NCBI RefSeq assembly: GCF_001570725.1
Contig: NZ_BCNV01000001.1
Location: forward strand, 2,170,001 to 2,234,000
Source: Paenibacillus amylolyticus
GTDB lineage: Bacteria; Bacillota; Bacilli; Paenibacillales; Paenibacillaceae
DNA length: 64,000 nt
Reading direction: 5' to 3'
Shown here piece by piece: positions 7,123-15,885 of this stretch. The position numbers were made by a program, and so were the translations under genes. Positions within the stretch are counted from its first letter, which is position 1; the number at the start of each line of letters is the position of its first letter. Under the pieces are notes generated by a model that did no database searches, was not told the origin of the DNA, and was given only the letters and a program-made list of their open reading frames with translations.

Positions 7123-9636
7123 GTGCAGACAATTCGCTATCTATACGAGTTTATTCAACATCAGGACGATCTGCCTATGAAACTCTTCGTGAACTCGGTA
7201 AAACATATTGATTTCCATTGGCATAAGGAAGTGGAAGTTGTATATGTGCTCCACGGTTCAATCATCATGTATCTGGACCAGCAGCAATATACACTGCAAA
7301 AAGATGATGTGATCGTGGTTAACAGTATGTCAGTCCACAAGATCGAACGAACCAATCAGGACAACGTGTTATTGACATTGCAATTCGGTCCTGAGTTGAT
7401 GAACAATAATACCTTTATCACCTGTAACTCTGCCTTGAATGTGGAGCAAGACGCTCCCCGGCTGCATAGCATTAAACAATATCTTGCGCAGATGGTATGG
7501 GAGATTAACAAAAAAACACCGGGTTATCAAAATTTCACAATAGGCAGATTACAGATGTTATGCGGCTACCTGCAAAGGTGTTTTTCCAGTGGAACCAATG
7601 CCCTATTGGAAGAAGGCAGCAGGGATTATGACTATAAGAGACTGAACAGGGTCCTCACATATATTGATCTACACTACAATGAGAAGATTACGCTGCAGGA
7701 TATGGCGCATTCCGAACATTTAAGTTTGCATTATTTCTCCCACTTCTTCACCGACAAAATCGGAATACCTTTCCAAAAGTATTTGACGCTCATTCGATTG
7801 GAGAAGGCTCAGGCTCAGCTGGCTGCAAACGATAAAAACATTTCTGAGATTGCGCTGGATTGCGGATTTGCCAATGTGAAGCTGTTTAACAAATACTTCA
7901 AGGAAAAGTACGGCTGCACGCCCGGTTCCTATCGGGAAGCTTTACGTACACCGGAACCCCATCAGTTGAATGTGAACCGCAAGCCCAAAACGTATGAGGA
8001 ATCTTCAAGCGGAGATTATTACGAGATGGAAACGTTGAATGCGATTGGCTCACTGTATCGATATCTGGATGCTAAGGTAGATGCCGATCAGGACACGCTC
8101 CCTGTAACGTCTGCACATCTGTCAGACCAAACTAGCATTGAAATTCGTGCGGATCAGACGTCGTCTGTCTATGAAAAGCACTGGAATATGACCATGACGG
8201 CGGGGAGAGCCATTGAAGGTTTGCGTGAAGATTGGCGGAAGCAGCTCTCCACGCTGAAAGGCAAAGTACCTTTTCAATATATTCGATTTCACGGCATCTT
8301 CAATGACGAGATGATGGTGTACAGCGAAAACGAGCAGGGCATCCCCATCTATAATTGGTCTTATGTGGACAAGTTGTATGATTTCCTGCTGGATCAAGGC
8401 GTTCGGCCATTTGTGGAATTAAGTTTCATGCCTAGCCAACTGGCGAGATCCAAAGAAACGCTGTTTTGGTGGAGGGGGAATATCAGCCCGCCATCCGACC
8501 CTGCCAAGTGGCAGGCGCTTGTTGGCGAATTCGTTCGTCATTGTTTAAATCGTTATGGGGCGGAAGAGGTGAGACGGTGGTATTTCGAAGTATGGAACGA
8601 GCCTGACCTGGCTGGTGTTTGTTGGGCAGGAAGCAAGGAAGAATACTTTGCGTTTTACGAATCGACCGTTCATGCCATCAAATCAATTTTGCCGGAATTG
8701 AAGGTGGGGGGTCCAGCTATGGGTTACGGATCTATCTGGAATGATACCTGGGCGGAGGAATTTTTGTCCTATTGCCACAAGCGGGAAGTGGATCTCGACT
8801 TTTTCTCATTCCACATCTATTCGGAGTATCCCAAGCTCAAAGTTGAAGAGGATCGTTTAACCCAAATCATGCCCCCTGCTTTTTATAAAGAGAGTATTGA
8901 GCTAATGCAGCAAAAAATGAATGCGTCATCGTACGGTCATGTTGAACTTCATGTCACCGAGTGGAACTTTTCGCTGTATGACCGTAACTTGCTACACGAT
9001 ACCATGTTCATGGCTCCATTTGTCATTTACCACACCATGAACACGCTCGGTGACGTGAAAGCGATGGCTTTCTGGTCCTTTACCGATGTATTCGAAGAAA
9101 GTATCGTTCCCGCTTCTCCTTTCTACGGAGGTTTTGGCCTGATTAACCGCGATGGGCTGAAGAAACCCAGCTATTATGCATTTGAGCTTATGCAAAAGCT
9201 TGGGGATGAGCTGATGGTCAAGGGAGACGGTTATGTTGGAACCCGAAAAAGGGATGGAAGCATGCAATTTTTGTTCTATCACTATGTTCACGTAGACCAG
9301 CTGTTTGCAAGTGGAGATTGGTCGGAATTATCCAGCTCAACCCGCTATGACGTATTTGAGGAAAAAGGCAGCAAAGCTTATGAACTTACCCTGGGCAATC
9401 TCGAGGGTCCTTATAAATGCACCAGTTATCAACTGGACCGGGAGCATGGATCGGTATTTGATGAGTGGACCCGCATGGGATCGCCCTATTCCCTGACGGA
9501 AGAAGAAATCGCCTATCTAAACGGTAGGAGTGGACCCGTTATGGGGACAGAGATGGTAAGAGATGAAAGTTGGCGCAGAGAGATTTTGCTTCCACCGCAT
9601 GGGGTAATGCTGCTCATTTTGGATAAACAATATTAA
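7123..9636 (+). CDS. AraC-type regulator fused to a GH39 (beta-xylosidase-like) domain
   Basis: 837 residues in three parts. Residues 1-100 are a cupin sensor (HWHKEVEVVYVLHGS). Residues about 170-275 are two AraC helix-turn-helix motifs, ending in the usual ISEIALDCGFANVKLFNKYFKEKYGCTPG region. Residues about 340-830 are a GH39 TIM barrel with acid/base Glu493 in FEVWNEPD and nucleophile Glu613 in HVTEWNFS, so the active site looks complete. No signal peptide or membrane segment is present, so the glycosidase domain is intracellular. It may bind or slowly hydrolyse a xylo- or gluco-oligosaccharide as the signal. The downstream EIIC/GH3 genes are natural targets. Start codon: GTG 7123 abuts AAGGAAGG (7116-7123); an in-frame ATT at 7132 would have better spacing. 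Confidence 0.88.
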   Translation: MQTIRYLYEFIQHQDDLPMKLFVNSVKHIDFHWHKEVEVVYVLHGSIIMYLDQQQYTLQKDDVIVVNSMSVHKIERTNQDNVLLTLQFGPELMNNNTFITCNSALNVEQDAPRLHSIKQYLAQMVWEINKKTPGYQNFTIGRLQMLCGYLQRCFSSGTNALLEEGSRDYDYKRLNRVLTYIDLHYNEKITLQDMAHSEHLSLHYFSHFFTDKIGIPFQKYLTLIRLEKAQAQLAANDKNISEIALDCGFANVKLFNKYFKEKYGCTPGSYREALRTPEPHQLNVNRKPKTYEESSSGDYYEMETLNAIGSLYRYLDAKVDADQDTLPVTSAHLSDQTSIEIRADQTSSVYEKHWNMTMTAGRAIEGLREDWRKQLSTLKGKVPFQYIRFHGIFNDEMMVYSENEQGIPIYNWSYVDKLYDFLLDQGVRPFVELSFMPSQLARSKETLFWWRGNISPPSDPAKWQALVGEFVRHCLNRYGAEEVRRWYFEVWNEPDLAGVCWAGSKEEYFAFYESTVHAIKSILPELKVGGPAMGYGSIWNDTWAEEFLSYCHKREVDLDFFSFHIYSEYPKLKVEEDRLTQIMPPAFYKESIELMQQKMNASSYGHVELHVTEWNFSLYDRNLLHDTMFMAPFVIYHTMNTLGDVKAMAFWSFTDVFEESIVPASPFYGGFGLINRDGLKKPSYYAFELMQKLGDELMVKGDGYVGTRKRDGSMQFLFYHYVHVDQLFASGDWSELSSSTRYDVFEEKGSKAYELTLGNLEGPYKCTSYQLDREHGSVFDEWTRMGSPYSLTEEEIAYLNGRSGPVMGTEMVRDESWRREILLPPHGVMLLILDKQY

Positions 9637-9652
9637 AAAAGTACTCTTAAGG

Positions 9653-9682
9653 CATCCTTTCAGTATTGAAGGGATGTTTTTT
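9653..9682 (+). terminator. Terminator after the AraC-GH39 gene
   Basis: CATCCTTTCA (9653-9662) pairs with TGAAGGGATG (9667-9676) with one wobble, then six T. Confidence 0.85.
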
Positions 9683-9769
9683 GTTGTTTATTTCTTGTTC
9701 AGGCTGGCAAGCTAGAACAATAGCGATGAATTGGGCAAAAAACGATCCATGATGCGGCAAGTTCCAACA

Positions 9770-9783
9770 AGAAAGCGTTAACA
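9770..9783 (+). promoter_or_regulatory. cre-like CcpA site upstream of the PTS gene
   Basis: AGAAAGCGTTAACA matches the cre consensus TGWAANCGNTNWCA at 13 of 14 positions. A TATACT at 9792-9797 lies just downstream, so bound CcpA would cover the -35 region of the EIIC/GH3 operon and repress it on preferred sugars. Confidence 0.65.
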
Positions 9784-9837
9784 CAAATCGATATACTATG
9801 GTTGTGGCAGCTTAGAGGAAGACAGGGGGAGTTTTGG

Positions 9838-11070
9838 ATGAAGCGTTTCATGAAATGGATGACAGATTCGTTTGCGCCAAGATTGGAGGCGTTTACGAAC
9901 AATATTTGGGTTTCTTCGATTCAAGAAGCCATCATGGTCGCCATTCCGATGATTTTCATCGGTTCGATTATTACATTGATTTCGATTTTGCAGGATTTCA
10001 TTCCGGGAATGCCGGACCTGACACCCATCACGACATTCAGTTTCGGTTTACTGGGGTTGTTTATTGCTTTTTTGACGCCTTATGTCGTGATGGAAAAAAG
10101 AGAACGACACAAAATCAAGTTGCTGGCAGGAATGACGGGGATATCTCTGTTCGTTATGCTGCTTAACCCGACGGTAAACGAAGACGGTACCATTCAGTTC
10201 ATCCTTGAACGATTTGGACCCTCGGGGATGATTACAGCACTGTTGGTAGGTGTATTTGTCGCTCTTGTAATGATCATGTGTAACAAATTTTCGTTCTTTA
10301 AAAAAGGGTCTTCACTTCCCGAATTCATTATGGACTGGTTCGATTTTCTCGTCCCGATCGCCCTGGTATTAACAACAGGATGGTTGCTTGTATATCAGCT
10401 TCATTTTGATATTTTTGGACTGATCGTGAACGTATTTGAGCCGATCAATGCCGTTGGACAAAGCTTAACCGGATTTTTATTGTTCAATTTCATTGGTGTT
10501 GTACTGTATTCTTTCGGCGTAAGCCCGTGGGTCATGACACCGATCTGGTACGCAATCTGGATACCTGCAATCGAAGAAAATGCAGCTCTTGTCGCAGCGG
10601 GACAAGATCCGGTCAATATCAACACATTTGAAACCTTTTTCTCCGGCTGGCTGGGTATTGGCGGTATGGGTGCGACTTTGCCGTTAGTTGTTTGGTTCCT
10701 GATGGCACGTTCGAAAAAACTGAAATCTGTCGGCAAGGCGACTATTATCCCGTCCTTGTTCAACATTAATGAACCTGTCGTATACGGTGCACCGATTGCC
10801 TTTAATCCATTACTCATGGTGCCGATGTGGATTAATTCACTTATCACACCGGTGATTGTGTACTTGGCTCTCGACTGGGGTTGGGTGCGGATTCCGAGCC
10901 AGATCTTCCAGCTATGGTACACGCCGATCGGCCTGTCCACCTACATTATGTCCGGACTCAATGGGCTTATCTTGCTGGCGGTCGTCCTGGTGATTGTATT
11001 TATTGTCTGGTTTCCGTTTTTCAAACTGTATGATGCACAGGAACTGAAGAAAGAACAGGAACAAAATTGA
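9838..11070 (+). CDS. PTS EIIC permease, lactose/cellobiose family (orphan EIIC)
   Basis: 410 residues from ATG 9838, which has AGGGGGAG about 10 bases upstream. It has around ten hydrophobic segments and the family hallmark NINEPVVYGAPIAFNP near residues 315-330. This domain moves and helps phosphorylate a disaccharide such as cellobiose. No EIIA or EIIB domain is attached and none is encoded next to it, so partner proteins must come from elsewhere. It begins a two-gene unit with the GH3 gene 19 bases downstream and lies behind a cre-like site. Confidence 0.9.
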   Translation: MKRFMKWMTDSFAPRLEAFTNNIWVSSIQEAIMVAIPMIFIGSIITLISILQDFIPGMPDLTPITTFSFGLLGLFIAFLTPYVVMEKRERHKIKLLAGMTGISLFVMLLNPTVNEDGTIQFILERFGPSGMITALLVGVFVALVMIMCNKFSFFKKGSSLPEFIMDWFDFLVPIALVLTTGWLLVYQLHFDIFGLIVNVFEPINAVGQSLTGFLLFNFIGVVLYSFGVSPWVMTPIWYAIWIPAIEENAALVAAGQDPVNINTFETFFSGWLGIGGMGATLPLVVWFLMARSKKLKSVGKATIIPSLFNINEPVVYGAPIAFNPLLMVPMWINSLITPVIVYLALDWGWVRIPSQIFQLWYTPIGLSTYIMSGLNGLILLAVVLVIVFIVWFPFFKLYDAQELKKEQEQN

Positions 11071-11089
11071 TATTAGAAGGGTGAGTACT

Positions 11090-13363
11090 ATGGATAAATC
11101 AATCAATGAATTGTTGACGGCATTAACGTTGGCCGAGAAAGCTTCACTCTGCGCAGGATTGAATATGTGGATGACAAAAGGAATCGAGCGGTTAAACATT
11201 CCGCCAGTTCATATGTACGATGGGACAAACGGCATCCGTAAAACAAACAGCGATGAAGAAATGGGGATTACAACGGAAAATGTACCCGCAACCTGTTACC
11301 CTACAGGTTCAGCCATCGGTTCTTCGTGGAATACGGAATTGTTGCATGAAGTCGGTGTGGCCCTAGGACAGGAATCGAAAACGATGGACGTCGAGCTGTT
11401 GCTTGGACCCGGTGTCAATATGAAAAGAACGCCGCTCGGCGGAAGAAACTTCGAATACTATTCGGAAGACCCATACTTGACGGGTGAACTTGGAGCAGCT
11501 TTTATAAACGGGATCCAAAGCGAAGGCGTGGGCGCTTCTGTCAAACACTTTGCCGGCAACAACCAGGAGTTCGAGAAAATGGTGACCAGTTCGGAAATCG
11601 ACGAGCGAACGCTTCGCGAGATTTACCTGAGCGCCTTTGAACGAATTATTAAGAAATCCGACCCTTGGACGGTCATGTGTTCTTATAACTTATTGAATGG
11701 AACATATACGAGCGAGAACGAACATTTGCTACATGACATTTTGAGAAAAGAGTGGGGTTATGAAGGTGTTGTCCTATCCGACTGGACTGCTGTCAATGAT
11801 CGCATACGCGGTCTGAAGGCCGGGCTTGATCTGGAGATGCCAGGTCCTGCTCATTACAATGCCAAAGCAATCATTGAAGCGGTCCAGAACGGAAGCCTTT
11901 CCGAAAAACAGTTAGATCGCAGCGTGGGCCGGATTTTGAAGCTGGTTGAGCGGGTAACGGGCAAGAAAGACATGGATTCTTCTCCAGATTCGGACTATCA
12001 TGCACTCGCGCGTAAAGCGGCGGCCGAGAGTATTGTGCTTCTGAAAAATGAGAACGCGATTCTCCCGCTAGGGCAGGAGTCCATTGCGTCGATTGCCGTG
12101 ATCGGGCGGTTTGCCAAAAAACCGAGAATTCAGGGAGCGGGCAGTGCGAAGGTAACGCCTACAAGAGTCGATATTCCATGGGACGAGATAAAAAATCTGG
12201 CTGGCGATGCCATGACCATGAATTATGCAGAAGGGTACCCGGAGGATGACTCTATCAATGATGAGCTAATCAAGGAAAGCGTGTCAATAGCCATGAATTC
12301 CGATGTTGCTGTACTGTTTGTAGGCCAACCGGAATATGCGGAATCCGAAATGCATGATTTGCAAGGCATTGATCTTCCCGAGCATCAAGTAAAATTGATT
12401 CTTGCGGTAGCCGCAGTTCAGCCCAAGTGTATTGTCGTAACGAGTAGCGGTTCCGCACTGGCGATGCGTCCATGGGTACAGCATGTACCTGGTGTGATTC
12501 ATTCTTGGTTGTCGGGTCAAGGCATGGGTAAAGTGATTGCAGATGTATTATTCGGACAGACGAATCCTTCGGGCAAGCTGTCTGAGACATTCCCCGTCAA
12601 ACTATCGGACAACCCTTCACATATGCGAATTCGCGGAGAGAACGGCAAACTGTATTATCGCGAAGGCCTGTTCGTGGGTTATCGATATTATGACCGGAAA
12701 GAACTGGCACCTCAATTCCCGTTTGGACACGGATTGTCTTACACATCGTTTTTGTATACGGATCTGGAAGTGGCTCAGACCCATACCGGTGTTACTGTGT
12801 CCTTCCAATTAAAAAATACCGGTAAGCGCAAGGGGAAAGAAGTTGTTCAACTGTATGTTCACGATGAAGAGTGCACATGGACCCGTCCAGAGAAAGAATT
12901 AAAAGCTTTTGCCAAAGTTGAACTGGAGCCGCGTGAAAAACGCAAAATTACTTTTGAACTGGAAGAGAGAGATTTCTCATATTACAACACCAAGTATAAC
13001 CGTTGGGTGGCAGAGACCGGGTTTTTCCAAATTTCACTTGGCAGCTCGTCCAAAGATCTCCGAATTACGGAACGTCTGCATTGTGACTTTGGTAAGGAAG
13101 AAATCACGTTCCACAAATTCAGTCTGCTCAGTGAGTGGATGAGTGATCCTGTGGCGAAAAAGGAATTGGAGCATTGCCTGAATGAAATGAACGAGCACGT
13201 TACGGACAAGGTATATCTTAACGAGGAGTTTGTGGGATTCTGGGCAGATTTCCCGATGATCAAAGTGTTCCAAATGTTCGGCCAACAATGGATGAATGAG
13301 CGGTCACCTGATGAAATTATTAATGAACTTATCGCCAAGGTTAACCAGGCACGTAATGAATAG
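11090..13363 (+). CDS. GH3 family beta-glucosidase-like glycosidase
   Basis: 757 residues from ATG 11090, with AGAAGGG eight bases upstream; a GTG at 11081 is in frame but overlaps that site. The N-terminal TIM barrel carries the nucleophile Asp231 in VVLSDWTAV and the substrate-binding MYDGTNGIRK and KHFAGNNQE. An alpha/beta sandwich follows, with FVGQPEYAESEMHD (the glutamate-bearing loop), then a fibronectin III-like domain (FPFGHGLSYTSFLYTDLEV). No signal peptide is seen, so it acts in the cytoplasm. Architecture is that of family 3 beta-glucosidases, but beta-xylosidase activity cannot be excluded. GH3 enzymes normally cleave unphosphorylated glycosides, which sits oddly with the adjacent PTS permease. 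Confidence 0.92.
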   Translation: MDKSINELLTALTLAEKASLCAGLNMWMTKGIERLNIPPVHMYDGTNGIRKTNSDEEMGITTENVPATCYPTGSAIGSSWNTELLHEVGVALGQESKTMDVELLLGPGVNMKRTPLGGRNFEYYSEDPYLTGELGAAFINGIQSEGVGASVKHFAGNNQEFEKMVTSSEIDERTLREIYLSAFERIIKKSDPWTVMCSYNLLNGTYTSENEHLLHDILRKEWGYEGVVLSDWTAVNDRIRGLKAGLDLEMPGPAHYNAKAIIEAVQNGSLSEKQLDRSVGRILKLVERVTGKKDMDSSPDSDYHALARKAAAESIVLLKNENAILPLGQESIASIAVIGRFAKKPRIQGAGSAKVTPTRVDIPWDEIKNLAGDAMTMNYAEGYPEDDSINDELIKESVSIAMNSDVAVLFVGQPEYAESEMHDLQGIDLPEHQVKLILAVAAVQPKCIVVTSSGSALAMRPWVQHVPGVIHSWLSGQGMGKVIADVLFGQTNPSGKLSETFPVKLSDNPSHMRIRGENGKLYYREGLFVGYRYYDRKELAPQFPFGHGLSYTSFLYTDLEVAQTHTGVTVSFQLKNTGKRKGKEVVQLYVHDEECTWTRPEKELKAFAKVELEPREKRKITFELEERDFSYYNTKYNRWVAETGFFQISLGSSSKDLRITERLHCDFGKEEITFHKFSLLSEWMSDPVAKKELEHCLNEMNEHVTDKVYLNEEFVGFWADFPMIKVFQMFGQQWMNERSPDEIINELIAKVNQARNE

Positions 13364-13376
13364 ATAAATAAAAGAG

Positions 13377-13421
13377 AAACCAAGTTCAATTCCGTACAAA
13401 GGAGATGAACTTGGTTTTTTT
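13377..13421 (+). terminator. Terminator after the GH3 gene
   Basis: AAACCAAGTTCA (13377-13388) pairs with TGAACTTGGTTT (13406-13417), followed by T's. Confidence 0.92.
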
Positions 13422-13463
13422 AAAGTTTCGGGTATATCATTAGGGAACGTAACCTTCGATGAA

Positions 13464-13513
13464 TGATATTGATTATTGTTCTCATTTACACACTTCGACA
13501 TTTACTGTATACT
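13464..13513 (+). promoter_or_regulatory. SigA promoter with adjoining Fur-like box, substrate-binding protein gene
   Basis: TTTACA (13485-13490), 17-base spacer, TATACT (13508-13513). Just upstream, TGATATTGATTATTG (13464-13478) matches the Fur 7-1-7 core at most positions. Together they suggest iron-repressed transcription. Confidence 0.55.
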
Positions 13514-13579
13514 GACAATAGTTATTTTACATATTGGTCTAAAAGACAAGAGAGAATTCAAAAGGGAGAGATTATTTAC

Positions 13580-14662
13580 ATGTTGGTATCCGTTAAAAAA
13601 GGAATGTTTCTTTGTTTGATTACTGCAATGATTCTGGTGCTCGCAGCGTGTTCAAGCAGCAATGGTGGCAGTGAAGATGCAAATGGCAGCTCACAGCAAG
13701 CTGCGGAGAGCAGCGCCACGAATGAAGCAAAAAATGGGGAACAAACCGACGCAGACGCTTCAGCACCTGCTGAAACAACTTACCCGGTAACCGTTTCAAA
13801 TTACACAACAGAGAATGGCACATGGGTGAAGAAGGATCAAACGTTCGATAAGGTACCTGAACGGGTTGTTGCCAATACACAAGGTGCGGCTGAATTAATG
13901 ATCCGTCTTGGTTTGACTGACAAAATTGTTGGAGTTGCAGCGCTTTTCGGTAGTGTACCTGACGATATCGCTGATGAATTCAAAAAAATTCCTGTGCTGG
14001 CTGAAGGCTATGTCGGTAAGGAAGTGACCATAGGCGCTTCGCCTGACCTGGTTGTGGGGCGTGGTGGATTGTTTGAGGATGCTGATTGGGGCGTTGGTAC
14101 AGTAAGCAGCTTAAATGATATGGGGATTAAAACGTACGTGCAAAGCACCAGTGTTCCTGATGCATCGTTAGATAGTCTGTATCAGGACATTACTGAATTA
14201 GGTGAGATATTCAACGTACAGGCGAACGCAGCTGCATATATTGAGACTCTTAAAGCTCGCGAGACTGCGTTGTCTGCCCGAGCTAGCGCTGAAACGATCA
14301 ACTATGCATCTTTTTCAGATAATGGTGATGGAACTATTGGAATCTACAACGGAAACGGAGATACGTTTATTGAAAGTGCAATGTCATTAATCAATATGCA
14401 TAATATGCTGATTAATGAAACCGGCACACTCAGTCTCGAGAAGCTAATCGAGATTAATCCGGATGCCATGATTATTTCTAGATATGCTGGTGGTATTGAT
14501 CCAGAAGAAACGATTAAAAAGCTGCTAGCCAACAAGCAGGTACAAAACATTAACGCAGTTAAAAACAAGAAAATCTACATTATTGATTTCAACAACTTCT
14601 GGGGATACGGAGATTCCATCTTCACAGGCGTTGAAGGACTTGCTGATGATCTAGGCTTGTAA
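13580..14662 (+). CDS. Iron/siderophore-type ABC transporter substrate-binding lipoprotein (orphan)
   Basis: 360 residues from ATG 13580, preceded by AAAGGGAGAG. The N-terminus is a lipoprotein signal with the lipobox LAAC, so Cys24 would be lipidated and the protein held on the outer face of the membrane. A low-complexity Ser/Ala/Glu linker (to about residue 70) is followed by a PF01497-type binding fold: FDKVPERVVANTQGAAELMIRLGLTDKIVGVA, then GASPDLVVGR, LIEINPDAMIISRY and VKNKKIYIIDFNNFW. The family binds ferric siderophores, haem or cobalamin. No permease or ATPase lies beside it, so it must work with a distant transporter. The Fur-like site supports an iron role. Confidence 0.85.
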   Translation: MLVSVKKGMFLCLITAMILVLAACSSSNGGSEDANGSSQQAAESSATNEAKNGEQTDADASAPAETTYPVTVSNYTTENGTWVKKDQTFDKVPERVVANTQGAAELMIRLGLTDKIVGVAALFGSVPDDIADEFKKIPVLAEGYVGKEVTIGASPDLVVGRGGLFEDADWGVGTVSSLNDMGIKTYVQSTSVPDASLDSLYQDITELGEIFNVQANAAAYIETLKARETALSARASAETINYASFSDNGDGTIGIYNGNGDTFIESAMSLINMHNMLINETGTLSLEKLIEINPDAMIISRYAGGIDPEETIKKLLANKQVQNINAVKNKKIYIIDFNNFWGYGDSIFTGVEGLADDLGL

Positions 14663-14683
14663 TGGCAATTTCGTGCTAAGAGC

Positions 14684-14723
14684 ATAGTACCAATGAAAGT
14701 CGCTATATTAGCGGCTTTTTTTT
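14684..14723 (+). terminator. Repeated-type terminator, copy 1
   Basis: AGTCGCTA (14698-14705) pairs with TAGCGGCT and runs into eight T. The flank ATAGTACCAATGAA is shared with the copy at 53216. Confidence 0.85.
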
Positions 14724-14824
14724 GTTATCAGGAATCCAATTTCTGTCTTAAGCTGATCAAACTTTTATTGGAATCTAACGTTACTATTCTATAGTTAAAA
14801 ATTACATGGAATGGGTGAGCCGCT

Positions 14825-15679
14825 GTGAAGATGAAGCATATGAGAAAAGTAGTTGCCGTTGCATTAGTGATGTCGGTGTTATTACCACTGGGGCCTCAAA
14901 AATCTGAAGCGGCATCCAAATACGTTGATTTGGAAATTCAGTGGGCTGACGGTCGTATTAACCATGTTGAGACGTTAATCAAGGATGGAGTCACGTACGG
15001 AAACTTTTTCTCACTGGGTATTAAGGCAGGCCTAGTGTGGGGGATGGAAGATGATAAGACGGCCGTACTAAAGAGCAGTGAGAAGCATATCGTTGTGCAC
15101 TTGGGAAGCAGAATTGCCGAAGTGGATGGTCAAAAAGTAGATATGGGCACAGAACCTGTGTCGTATATTAGTCAACTTTATGTGCCCATTAGATTTCTTG
15201 CATCTGCTTTGGACGGGGAAGTGACTCATCGAGATACGAAAACGAATAAGATAACCGTGACTGGGCTGAGCAATTATACCGATACTTTTTATGGTAGCGA
15301 CATGGGTTACACCTATGTCATTCGCGCTACAAAAGGAGATCTTGAAATTACGAATACTTCTACTGGACAAAAGAGTTCAATTCCGTTAGGTATAAAGGAC
15401 ATTAATGTGAATACTCATGATCTCAAGATAAATTTCAAGAGGAGTCCCCAAAATCTACTTATTGTCATCATTGAACATACTAATCGAAAAACAGAAGACT
15501 ACGATCTTTACACGTTGGTATTCAAAAATAAAGGTCTGATTCGCAAATCCATTGCTCATGGGGTAATGGAGCCGCATGAAATTTTGAATTCAGATGGTAG
15601 TATTCAACTCATAGATGACAATAAGATACGTATTATCGATGATGGAAGCGGTAAGGTGCTTGAAGTGCTTCCTCGCTGA
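14825..15679 (+). CDS. Secreted stalk-domain protein (copper amine oxidase N-terminal-like)
   Basis: 284 residues from GTG 14825, or 282 from ATG 14831; GGGTGAG lies upstream. A signal peptide ends near SEAAS (residue 31). Residues about 32-145 form the PF07833 'stalk' domain, common in Paenibacillus cell-surface proteins: DGVTYGNFFSLGIKAG, then IAEVDGQKVDMG, LYVPIRFLASAL and ITVTGL. The rest is a predicted beta-rich region with no family I recognise. It is a single gene flanked by terminators, so context says little. The role is unknown; the stalk domain is thought to be structural. Confidence 0.75.
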   Translation: MKMKHMRKVVAVALVMSVLLPLGPQKSEAASKYVDLEIQWADGRINHVETLIKDGVTYGNFFSLGIKAGLVWGMEDDKTAVLKSSEKHIVVHLGSRIAEVDGQKVDMGTEPVSYISQLYVPIRFLASALDGEVTHRDTKTNKITVTGLSNYTDTFYGSDMGYTYVIRATKGDLEITNTSTGQKSSIPLGIKDINVNTHDLKINFKRSPQNLLIVIIEHTNRKTEDYDLYTLVFKNKGLIRKSIAHGVMEPHEILNSDGSIQLIDDNKIRIIDDGSGKVLEVLPR

Positions 15680-15741
15680 ATATATATCTGATCCGATATT
15701 CATACGTTACCAATTAAAGAACAATAATACAAAGATCTCAA

Positions 15742-15772
15742 AGAGCCGCTGATCACGATGATCAGCGGCTCT
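15742..15772. terminator. Perfect 14-pair hairpin, probable bidirectional terminator
   Basis: AGAGCCGCTGATCA (15742-15755) and TGATCAGCGGCTCT (15759-15772) enclose a three-base loop. There is no long T run, so efficiency is uncertain. Confidence 0.6.
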
Positions 15773-15820
15773 AGCATATTTCTTCCTGAATCTTTTTATA
15801 ATGATATCTTTCAAGACTAG

Positions 15821-15865
15821 TTGACTTGTGAATTTATTATCGGTATAGTGTGAATCAGTTCACAC
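15821..15865 (+). promoter_or_regulatory. SigA promoter with overlapping palindromic operator
   Basis: TTGACT (15821-15826), 17-base spacer, TATAGT (15844-15849). The palindrome GTGTGAA-TCAG-TTCACAC (15848-15865) starts inside the -10 box and covers the transcription start, an ideal place for repression by the TetR protein encoded 20 bases on. Confidence 0.75.
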
Positions 15866-15885
15866 CTCACATTAAGGAGTAGTCT

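Noticed and set aside
10401-10940. 179-residue reading frame on the minus strand inside the EIIC gene
   Set aside because: It is antisense to a well-supported membrane protein, has no ribosome site and shows no recognisable domain.
13034-13389. Minus-strand reading frames across the end of the GH3 gene
   Set aside because: Antisense to the GH3 C-terminus, no domains, and one crosses the terminator.
15742-15772. Attenuator for the TetR/hydrolase unit
   Set aside because: The hairpin lies upstream of that unit's promoter, so it cannot act in its leader; it is probably a terminator.
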